Notes under the pieces: model-generated
Told to the model about the DNA's origin: nothing
The model's input: the letters and a program-made list of their open reading frames with translations, nothing else
Databases searched by the model: none
Assembly (NCBI GenBank): GCA_040217175.1
Contig: JAVJNT010000002.1
Span: 248,001 to 312,000 of the forward strand
Length of the DNA stretch: 64,000 nt
Direction: 5' to 3'
From: Phycisphaerales bacterium
Lineage (GTDB): Bacteria; Planctomycetota; Phycisphaerae; Phycisphaerales; UBA1924
Program-made: the position numbers and the translations under genes
Shown here: positions 1-6,452 of the stretch, piece by piece
Layout of the letters: every line of letters starts with the position of its first letter
Numbering within the stretch: position 1 is the stretch's first letter

Positions 1-2
1 TC

Positions 3-350
3 CTCAAGCAAGTCGCCCGCCAGTACCTCCCCGCCTCCATCGTCGATCGCCCCAAGCAGGGCTTCGCCATCCCCATCGGCCAGTGGTTCCGCGACGACTA
101 CGGCGGGCTGCGGCAATTGCTCTACGACCACCTGGAGTCGGCCGAACCGTTCCCAGCCCTTGCCGATTCGGGCGTCAGCATCAACATGAAGTTCGTCCGC
201 CAGATGCTGCGCGAGCACGACGCTGCCGGCGAGCGGTCGATCAACCCGTGGCACGGGCGCGACCACTCGCAGCGTTTGTACATGCTGCTGGTGCTCAGCA
301 TCTGGGCAAAATGGCTCGACGGGTTACGACCCGCCGAGCCATTGGCGTAG
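3..350 (+). CDS. asnB: Asparagine synthetase (glutamine-hydrolysing), C-terminal part
   Basis: The gene enters from the left edge; the first full codon is at 3 and 115 residues are visible. They match the end of the AsnB-family synthetase domain, which amidates aspartate using ATP and glutamine-derived ammonia in the cytoplasm. The visible block RPKQGFAIPIGQWFR (residues 16-30) is characteristic of the family, and the tail with PWHGRDHSQRLYMLLVLSIW is the usual C-terminal helix. The N-terminal glutaminase domain lies outside the window, so an AsnB paralogue used in exopolysaccharide or peptide modification cannot be excluded. It converges on the mechanosensitive channel gene with a 20-bp gap. 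Confidence 0.85.
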   Translation, partial: LKQVARQYLPASIVDRPKQGFAIPIGQWFRDDYGGLRQLLYDHLESAEPFPALADSGVSINMKFVRQMLREHDAAGERSINPWHGRDHSQRLYMLLVLSIWAKWLDGLRPAEPLA

Positions 351-370
351 TTCCGGGTTGTCGCGCCGGC

Positions 371-1339
371 TCAGCCCTTGTCGAGGCTGACCTTGATCGT
401 GTTGGGCACGTGGACGTCGCGCTGCGGGAACGGGATGCCGATGTCGGCCTTGTCGAGCGCGTACTTCACGTCACGCGTCAGGCGTTCCTTCACGGCCCAG
501 TAATCGGCCGAGTTCACCCAGACGCGTACCGACCAGTCGATCGTCGAATCGCCGAGTCCGCCCAGGTAGACCACCGGCTCTTCCTCAGGCAAGCGACCCT
601 CGACGTTCCGGGCGGCTTCCAAGAGCGTCTCGCGGGCCTTGTCGATATCGGCGTCGTATGCGGTGCCGACCGAAACATCGACGCGGCGCGTTGCGTGGTG
701 CGACACGTTTTCGATCGTGTTGCCGAAGATCGAGCTGTTGGGCATGATGATCCGCCGCTTGTCGGGCGTATCGAACGTGGTGGTGAAGAGTTCGATCTCG
801 TCAACCTTCGCCGTCACGCCGTTGACGTTGATGACGTCGCCGACGCGGTAGGGCCGGAACACCAAAAGCATGACGCCGGCGGCGACGTTGCCCAGCGTGC
901 CCGAGAGCGCCAGACCGATCGCAAAGCCGAGGGCCGCGAGCACGGCAGCAAAGCTCGTGGCCTCGACGCCGAAGGTCTGGAGGATCGTGACGGCGCCCAT
1001 CACCATGATGGCCCACTTCACGATATTGCCGAAGAACTTGGCCAGCGTAATCTCGACGCGGGCCTTGGTGATCGCCTTGATCGTCAGGCTCTTGGCCCAC
1101 TTGGCCACGAGCAGAACGATGATGATCAGGACGATCGCCACCACGATGGGCTGCAGGATCGTCCATAGCTCGGCCATGGTGATCTGGTCGAACTGGCCGG
1201 CGCTGACCTTGCTCCAGAGCCCGGTCGCGGCCTGCTCGAATTCCGACGGCGGCGGCGTCACGTCACCCTGAGCGCCCTCCGCTCCGGTCGCTTCGCCCTC
1301 GGTCGCGGCCGTCTGGGCACCTTCATCTTGCAACAACAT
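371..1339 (-). CDS. MscS-family mechanosensitive ion channel
   Basis: 322-residue small-conductance mechanosensitive channel protein, expected to relieve osmotic downshock in the cytoplasmic membrane. After an acidic, low-complexity N-terminus (1-55) there are three hydrophobic helices at about 62-80, 104-122 and 128-160. The third is the Gly/Ala-rich pore helix (AALGFAIGLALSGTLGNVAAG) that runs into the MscS beta-domain signature FRPYRVGDVI (161-170). The rest is the alpha/beta cytoplasmic vestibule. Size and topology match the three-helix MscS subtype. It lies downstream of the DUF481 gene, separated by 33 nt, and is probably co-transcribed with it; both could serve the envelope stress response, which is inference. 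Confidence 0.93.
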   Translation of the reverse strand: MLLQDEGAQTAATEGEATGAEGAQGDVTPPPSEFEQAATGLWSKVSAGQFDQITMAELWTILQPIVVAIVLIIIVLLVAKWAKSLTIKAITKARVEITLAKFFGNIVKWAIMVMGAVTILQTFGVEATSFAAVLAALGFAIGLALSGTLGNVAAGVMLLVFRPYRVGDVINVNGVTAKVDEIELFTTTFDTPDKRRIIMPNSSIFGNTIENVSHHATRRVDVSVGTAYDADIDKARETLLEAARNVEGRLPEEEPVVYLGGLGDSTIDWSVRVWVNSADYWAVKERLTRDVKYALDKADIGIPFPQRDVHVPNTIKVSLDKG

Positions 1340-1372
1340 AGATTCGTCCTCCCACGGAGAATTGGTGAGCGA

Positions 1373-2233
1373 TCAGAACGTCGCCAGGATCGTCAAGAAG
1401 TAGTTCACGTCGTTCTCCTTCGCGTCGCCCGAGTTCGAATCGAACTCGTGCTCAACGCCGATCCGCAGGCGGACGTCGGCTTCCTCGGCCAGCAGCACGT
1501 CGTACGACGCAAAGCTGACGGCCCGAACCTCGCCGAAGTCGTCGAGCGCCGGGAACACCTCGGTACCAGCGGCAAAAGTGTTTCGCTCGTTGATCTCCCA
1601 GACGAAGTCCAGACCAATGAGGCCCTCGGGAACCCAGGTGTCGTCCGAGCCGCCGAATTCTCGCGTCACGCCGCCACCAACGCGGCCCGTGAGCGACGCA
1701 CGATCCTGGCCCCCGCCGAGCAGGGCCCGTTCCTTCAGGAAGTCGTATCCAAGGCCGCCGAAGAGCTGTAGCCGCGTGTCCCAGTCCTCGAACTGGTCGT
1801 ACTCGTACACGCCGAACACGAAGGTGAAGTAGCGCTCTCCGGGGTACTTCCAGTCGTTCTCGCCGCGGGCCCGCGCCTCGTTCTCCGAGGCACGGCCGTC
1901 GTCCTCGCCGTAGAGGTACCGTCCCCTGAAGAGGGTTCGCAGTTCGTCGGTTTCGCGCTCGGTCTCGAAGATCGCGCGAAGGTCGAATGAATCAGAGTTG
2001 CCGCTCGAGCCGTTCAGGCCGACCTCGACGGACCGGGTCCAGCCGGTCCAGAAGCTCGCGGGCCCGCTGGAGTCTTCGACGCCCTCAACGCCCTGATCGC
2101 CTTCCGCCTCGGGCGATGTCTCTTGGTAAGGGAATTCGATGGTCGGCAGGCCGAAGTCCGACGCTTGAGCGAAGGTCGCCATCGCCGCGGTCGCAGCACA
2201 CGTCAGGATACGGATTTTGTTTGATTCGTGCAT
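1373..2233 (-). CDS. DUF481 family outer-membrane beta-barrel protein
   Basis: 286-residue secreted protein resembling the DUF481 (YdiY-like, salt-induced outer membrane) family. The start at 2233 was chosen because it gives a clean signal peptide, MHESNKIRILTCAATAAMA, with cleavage near AQAS; the frame stays open 24 codons further upstream but without signal character. The mature part begins with an acidic linker, then alternates short amphipathic strands (WSRSVEVGLNGSSGNSDSF-like, LRTLFRGRYLYGED, YFTFVFGVYEYDQF) and ends with a strand closing on phenylalanine (LTILATF), as outer-membrane barrels do. No catalytic motif is visible. It is divergent from the amidase gene at 2392. Confidence 0.75.
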   Translation of the reverse strand: MHESNKIRILTCAATAAMATFAQASDFGLPTIEFPYQETSPEAEGDQGVEGVEDSSGPASFWTGWTRSVEVGLNGSSGNSDSFDLRAIFETERETDELRTLFRGRYLYGEDDGRASENEARARGENDWKYPGERYFTFVFGVYEYDQFEDWDTRLQLFGGLGYDFLKERALLGGGQDRASLTGRVGGGVTREFGGSDDTWVPEGLIGLDFVWEINERNTFAAGTEVFPALDDFGEVRAVSFASYDVLLAEEADVRLRIGVEHEFDSNSGDAKENDVNYFLTILATF

Positions 2234-2391
2234 GGTCTTCTCCCTGGGCCAGCGTTGGCGCGAGCCGGCCCCGAAAACCGAAGACCCCCGCCCCCCATTC
2301 GCCATGAGGGTACCAGTTTACCGCCGTCTTCCCGACCAGTCGACGCCCGAATCTCCACGCGAGGGAGGCCCTATTCCGATACACTCGGTCT

Positions 2392-3108
2392 ATGCCCGAC
2401 CATGCTCCCTCCCGGCGGCACGTCCTCTCCGGCGGCCTGGCGCTCGGCGCCCTGGTTCTGGTCGGCTGCGCCCCGTCGCGGACGCGCGTATCGGGGCCTC
2501 CATCACCGGTCTGGCCTAGCAGGCGGCGCCTCGGCAGCGGGTACCCGCGCGACGCCGAGCCCGGCACGACGATCGACGTGCCGGCGCCGGGGGGCATGCC
2601 GCGGGTGATGCCGCGATCGGCCTGGACCGGCACGCAACCCACCCTCGCGCTGGCCAACCGCATGGGTCGGATCGAGCGAATCACCATCCACCACGACGCG
2701 ATGGACGCCGCGGGCTTCCGCTCTGCTGGGGAAGCTCGCCAGCGGCTGAGCGACATCCAGCGGGCGCACCTTGGCAATGGCTGGGCCGACATCGGCTACC
2801 ACTATGCCATCGACCCAATGGGCACGGTCTGGGCCGCTCGCCCCGTGCAGCTCCAGGGCGCCCACGTGCGCGACTGGAACGAGCACAACCTGGGCATCAT
2901 GATGATGGGCAACTTCATGTACGAGCGCCCCACTCCCGCAGCGCTCGCGTCGCTCCGATCGCTGGTACGGAGCGAGAGCGCCCGCTACCGCGTGCCCGCC
3001 GCACGCATCGGCACGCATCGCGAACTCGCGACCACGGCCTGCCCGGGCGACACCCTCCAGCGCCAGGTTGATCTGGCCCGCAGCCAGCGCATCGCGGGCT
3101 TTGCCTGA
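2392..3108 (+). CDS. N-acetylmuramoyl-L-alanine amidase, Tat-type lipoprotein
   Basis: 238-residue peptidoglycan amidase of the Amidase_2/PGRP fold, which cuts the bond between MurNAc and the stem peptide. The N-terminus SRRHVLSGGLALGALVLVGC combines a twin-arginine motif and a lipobox, so it is probably folded before export and lipid-anchored. Zinc-site candidates are the histidine in RITIHHDAMD (about residue 100) and the His and Cys in IGTHRELATTACPG near the end; GYHYAIDPMG is the typical fold signature. A second amidase of the same fold is encoded at 51078-51800, so the two may split housekeeping and developmental roles. Confidence 0.88.
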   Translation: MPDHAPSRRHVLSGGLALGALVLVGCAPSRTRVSGPPSPVWPSRRRLGSGYPRDAEPGTTIDVPAPGGMPRVMPRSAWTGTQPTLALANRMGRIERITIHHDAMDAAGFRSAGEARQRLSDIQRAHLGNGWADIGYHYAIDPMGTVWAARPVQLQGAHVRDWNEHNLGIMMMGNFMYERPTPAALASLRSLVRSESARYRVPAARIGTHRELATTACPGDTLQRQVDLARSQRIAGFA

Positions 3109-3125
3109 ACAAGACGCGGTCGAGG

Positions 3126-3932
3126 TCAGGATTCTGACGAGTCTTCGCCGGCGCCCTCGGGCTCGCTGAAGATGGCGCTGCCGACGCGGACGAGGTTCGA
3201 GCCCTCTTCGATCGCGACCTCGTAGTCGCCCGACATGCCCATCGACAGGATGTTGAAGTCGCGACCGACCAGGCCTTCGCTCTGCACGTCCTCGAAGAGC
3301 TCGCGGCATCTCCCAAACGTGGGGCGGCTGTCTTCGGCCCGTTCGCCGTCGGGCGCCATCGTCATCAGCCCCCGGAGCCGGAGATGGATCATCGAGTGGA
3401 TCTGCTCGACCACGTGCAGCACGGCCGGTGAGGGGCACCCGGCCTTGCCGGCCTCGCCCGAGCAGTTCACCTGCAGCAGGATTTCGACCGGCTTGTCCCG
3501 CTTGAGCCCGACCTCTTGCAGTTCTTCGGCAACGCGGAGGCTGTCAACGCTGTGGATGAGCCGGCAGACATCGGCAACTTGCCGGGCCTTGTTGCGCTGC
3601 ACCTGCCCGATCATGTGCCAGCGGATGGGCTCGTGCTTCGAGGCGGGATCGCCGCCGAGCGCCGCGCCCATCGCGCGCATGCGTGAGGCCTGCTCTTCGA
3701 GCATCGGCGCTCGCTGGAGCAACTGCTGTACGCGATTCTCGCCGAAGTCTCGGTGGCCGGCCTGGACGAGTTGGAGGATCTGGTCGGGCTCTGCGTACTT
3801 GGTGACCGCGACCAGCAGCACCTGCTCGGCGCGCCTGCCGGACTTCGCCGCGGCGCGCTCGACGCGGTCGCGTACCGACGCGAAGCGATGGAGGAGGTCG
3901 CCGTCTGTCGAAGCAGGTCCTGCGATCGCCAT
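3126..3932 (-). CDS. YggS/PLPBP family pyridoxal phosphate homeostasis protein
   Basis: 268-residue cytoplasmic PLP-binding protein of the YggS/PROSC family, which buffers pyridoxal phosphate and has no known enzymatic reaction. The PLP lysine is in VLLVAVTKYAEP (about residue 46), followed by DFGENRVQQLL, IRWHMIGQVQRNK and the phosphate-binding FNILSMGMSGDYEVAIEEGSN segment near the C-terminus. It is some 35 residues longer than usual because of an insertion (about 78-100, rich in Met, Gly and Ala) before WHMIGQVQRNK and an acidic tail. The gene is convergent with the amidase and divergent from the peroxiredoxin gene. Confidence 0.9.
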   Translation of the reverse strand: MAIAGPASTDGDLLHRFASVRDRVERAAAKSGRRAEQVLLVAVTKYAEPDQILQLVQAGHRDFGENRVQQLLQRAPMLEEQASRMRAMGAALGGDPASKHEPIRWHMIGQVQRNKARQVADVCRLIHSVDSLRVAEELQEVGLKRDKPVEILLQVNCSGEAGKAGCPSPAVLHVVEQIHSMIHLRLRGLMTMAPDGERAEDSRPTFGRCRELFEDVQSEGLVGRDFNILSMGMSGDYEVAIEEGSNLVRVGSAIFSEPEGAGEDSSES

Positions 3933-4012
3933 GCCCTAGCATACGCCGCGCCCGCGAGGCGAAACACGCAGTCTGATCGTTTTCCCCCCGACCATCCTGG
4001 AGCCCCACACGC

Positions 4013-4504
4013 ATGCCTCCGACCACCGAGCTGCCCGCCCGTTCCGAGCCCATCGCCGTCGGCGACGCCGCGCCCGACTTCACGCTCCTCGACCAGGAGA
4101 GCCAGGAGTGGACGCTCTCGAGCGCCCTCGAAGACGGCGACGTCGCCCTGTGCTTCTATCCGATGGACTTCAGCCCCGTGTGCTCGACCGAGATGCAGTG
4201 CGTCAACGACGAGTTCGACCGCTGGAAGGACAAGGGCGTCCAGGTCGTGGGCATCTCGTGCGACAGCTTCTTCACTCACAAGGCCTGGGCCGATTCCCTG
4301 GGCCTCAAGCAGACCCTCGTCGCCGACATGCACCGGGCGGTCTCCAAGGGCTATGGCTTCTACTGGCCCGACCTCAACGTCTCCAGCCGCGGCACCGTGC
4401 TGGTCTCCAAGGGCGAAGACGGCGCTCCGGTCGTCCGCTGGGTCCAGAAGCGCGAGATCAAGGACGCGATGAACCTCGACGAGCTGCTTACCCAGCTCGC
4501 CTGA
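4013..4504 (+). CDS. Peroxiredoxin (AhpC/TSA family)
   Basis: 163-residue thiol peroxidase, expected to reduce hydrogen peroxide and organic peroxides in the cytoplasm. The thioredoxin-fold signature includes GDAAPDFTLLDQ and the peroxidatic site FYPMDFSPVCSTEMQC. The peroxidatic cysteine is in FSPVCSTE (about residue 61), and a second cysteine lies six residues on. In BCP-type enzymes the resolving cysteine is usually five residues after, so the resolving partner is uncertain; a third cysteine is in VVGISCDSFF. The length fits BCP/AhpE-like enzymes. It begins at ATG 4013 and converges on the metallo-hydrolase gene. Confidence 0.92.
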   Translation: MPPTTELPARSEPIAVGDAAPDFTLLDQESQEWTLSSALEDGDVALCFYPMDFSPVCSTEMQCVNDEFDRWKDKGVQVVGISCDSFFTHKAWADSLGLKQTLVADMHRAVSKGYGFYWPDLNVSSRGTVLVSKGEDGAPVVRWVQKREIKDAMNLDELLTQLA

Positions 4505-4506
4505 GC

Positions 4507-5502
4507 CTACAGCCCGAACACCTCGCCCCGCTCGGTCACCCGGAAGCCCCGCCGCTGGACCTCTCTGCGGGCCTTCGTTCCTTGCCACTGCGCCGGGTTC
4601 GTGTGGTTCAGGTGGAGGAATCGCACGCGCCCGCGGTGCTCGAAGGGCAGGGGATCGAGGCGATCCATCGACTCGGTGATGCGCGGATGCGGGAACGTGC
4701 TCATGTCGCGGCCGGGGATCTCGTTGTCGTCGTAGAAGGTCCCATCGAGGTAGGCGAGATCGACGTCGCGTACGAGCTCGAGCACGTCGACGCCCAGGTC
4801 CGCCCACTCGTCCCACGAGTCGATGTCCGGCAGGAACAAGACCGAACGGTTCGGGCCGTCGATGCGAAACCCGACGACCTCGCTGTACTCCTGACGGTGC
4901 GGCACGAGGAACGCCGTCACGCGCACGCCGCTGCCCAAGTCGACGGGCGCGTCGACGTCCAGGGGACGCAGTTCGATGTTCTCGTACCGAACGAGTTGAT
5001 CCCAGGGGCCGTTGTTTGACAGGAAGTTCGCCATCTTCGAGGCCACGTACGTCGGCACGCCCGATGCGCCCATCGACTCGTGGCCAAGGAACATCAAACC
5101 CGTGTAGTGTCCGATGTGCGCGTGCGTGATGAACACGCCATCGAGCCGGATCGGCGTCTCGGCCTGCGGCTCCGCGCGGCTGAGCATCCACGCCTGCTCG
5201 CGTAGATCCGGCGTCGCCTCGATGAGCCACCGCCGCCCGGTCGCGGGATCGACGATGCCCAGCGACGCCGCGAACCGCCGCTTCGAGGGATCGAGCCGGG
5301 CCGGGTGGTCCGCCGGCGAGTTGACCTGCGGCGAGCCGGCGTCCTGGGCCGTCCCGAGGACGATGACGTAGGGCCCGTCCATCGCCGCGGAGCCTGGCGT
5401 GTGACGCGTCGCACACCCCACGACGACGGCGCCGAGCACCACGAGCCACGCCATGGCCAAGCCCCGTCCGACCAGCCCCGTTCTACGAACCGCTCCGCGC
5501 AT
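4507..5502 (-). CDS. PqqB-like metallo-beta-lactamase-fold lipoprotein
   Basis: 331-residue metallo-beta-lactamase-fold hydrolase resembling PqqB-type proteins (IVLGTAQDAGSPQ near the N-terminus). The start at 5502 gives a lipoprotein signal, with a hydrophobic run ending in the lipobox VVGC; the frame stays open 24 codons upstream without signal features. The metal motif reads THAHIGH rather than the usual HxHxDH, so one ligand position is altered; later candidates are the histidine in FLVPHRQEYSEVVGF, the aspartate in LFLPDIDSW and FLHLNHTNP near the end. No pqq genes are nearby, so a role in PQQ synthesis is not supported; an envelope hydrolase is more likely. Confidence 0.8.
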   Translation of the reverse strand: MRGAVRRTGLVGRGLAMAWLVVLGAVVVGCATRHTPGSAAMDGPYVIVLGTAQDAGSPQVNSPADHPARLDPSKRRFAASLGIVDPATGRRWLIEATPDLREQAWMLSRAEPQAETPIRLDGVFITHAHIGHYTGLMFLGHESMGASGVPTYVASKMANFLSNNGPWDQLVRYENIELRPLDVDAPVDLGSGVRVTAFLVPHRQEYSEVVGFRIDGPNRSVLFLPDIDSWDEWADLGVDVLELVRDVDLAYLDGTFYDDNEIPGRDMSTFPHPRITESMDRLDPLPFEHRGRVRFLHLNHTNPAQWQGTKARREVQRRGFRVTERGEVFGL

Positions 5503-5576
5503 GCCGCCACCTCCGCCCGATGGTACAGCCGCCCGCCAGCCAAGGCCTGCCCTATCGTCTGCGCACCAACACACAA

Positions 5577-5649
5577 GGCCCCGTAGCTCAGCGGTTAGAG
5601 CACGCGACTCATAATCGCTCGGTCCCCGGTTCGAATCCGGGCGGGGCTA
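5577..5649 (+). tRNA. tRNA with CAU anticodon, probably tRNA-Ile2
   Basis: Full cloverleaf of 73 nt without an encoded CCA. The acceptor stem pairs 5577-5583 with 5642-5648 (one G-U), the D arm is 5586-5601, the anticodon loop CTCATAA is 5608-5614, and the T arm CCCGG-TTCGAAT-CCGGG ends at 5641; the discriminator is A5649. The first pair of the anticodon stem is a C/T mismatch. Overall it resembles bacterial tRNA-Ile2 (GGCCCC start, GACTCATAATCGC anticodon arm), whose C34 is changed to lysidine by TilS, more than initiator or elongator tRNA-Met. The isoacceptor call is inference. Confidence 0.93.
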
Positions 5650-6057
5650 TTCCTGGGCCGCGAAGGCATGTTCGATGCCGAAAACCTCGTCGATGAGGTC
5701 CAGCAACTGCGATGTCTCGAACGGCTTCTTCAAGAATTGCACGTTCTTGAAGTCGCCGAGCTTGGTCTGCGATGCGTCGGCGAATCCGCTGATGATGATG
5801 ATCGGTACGTCGGAGATACGCCTCAGGTTGTCCGCCAGGCTCCCGCCGTCGCCGCCGGGCATGTTGAGGTCGCTGATCACCAGGTCGGCTCCGTGCGCCT
5901 GAAACAAGCTCAGCGCTTGCCCGCCCGAACAGGCGGACTCGCAGCGATAACCGACGCTCGCCAACCGAGCGACGAGCGCCTGCAGCACGCTCGGATCATT
6001 GTCAACGAGGAGAATCGATTGCCTGCCTTGGTCTGACACTTCTCCGCCTCCCTTCAT
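5647..6057 (-). CDS. Receiver-only response regulator
   Basis: 136-residue single-domain CheY-like receiver. Visible are the acidic pocket (LLVDNDPS), the phosphoacceptor aspartate in LVISDLNMPG, the switch serine in IIIISGFAD and the conserved lysine in FLKKPFE. There is no output domain, so it probably acts by protein contact or in a phosphorelay. It is the last gene of a three-gene set with the receiver at 6075 and the hybrid-like kinase at 6445. Its TAG stop (5647-5649) overlaps the last three bases of the convergent tRNA gene, so the two transcripts must overlap. Confidence 0.9.
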   Translation of the reverse strand: MKGGGEVSDQGRQSILLVDNDPSVLQALVARLASVGYRCESACSGGQALSLFQAHGADLVISDLNMPGGDGGSLADNLRRISDVPIIIISGFADASQTKLGDFKNVQFLKKPFETSQLLDLIDEVFGIEHAFAAQE

Positions 6058-6074
6058 CGCGTTCGTCCATTTCC

Positions 6075-6452
6075 TTACGCTGCGTGTGATCCCGTCGCAA
6101 AGTCGATTGCGGTCACGACCGATCTCGCGTCGTACGGCTTGGTCAAGAAGCCCGCGCAGCCAGCGGCCCGCGCCCGGTCCTTGGCCGTGTCGTGGATGTT
6201 GGCCGTCAAGAAGATGACCGGTATCTCGCCGGCAGAGCCCGATTCCTTCAACCGACGAAGAACCTCGAATCCGTCCATTTCAGGCATTCTCAGGTCGAGC
6301 AAGATCGCGTCGGGGAGCTCTTCTTTCGCGGCTGAGATCCCCGCCGGTCCATCACAGGCGGTCAGGACCTCGAATCCACACGCGACGAGCCTCGCCTCGA
6401 GGACCTGTCGGATGGACCACTCGTCGTCGACGATGAGTACGCGCTTAGCCAT
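6075..6452 (-). CDS. Receiver-only response regulator (CheY-like)
   Basis: 125-residue single-domain receiver beginning MAKRVLIVDDEWSIRQ. The acidic pair DD, the phosphoacceptor aspartate in ILLDLRMPEMDG, the threonine in IFLTAN and the lysine in FLTKPYD are all present, so it should be phosphorylatable. Its start overlaps the 3' end of the kinase gene by 8 nt, which indicates translational coupling and makes the kinase its likely phosphodonor. The short spacing (17 nt) to the next receiver suggests that one kinase feeds two receivers. Confidence 0.92.
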   Translation of the reverse strand: MAKRVLIVDDEWSIRQVLEARLVACGFEVLTACDGPAGISAAKEELPDAILLDLRMPEMDGFEVLRRLKESGSAGEIPVIFLTANIHDTAKDRARAAGCAGFLTKPYDARSVVTAIDFATGSHAA

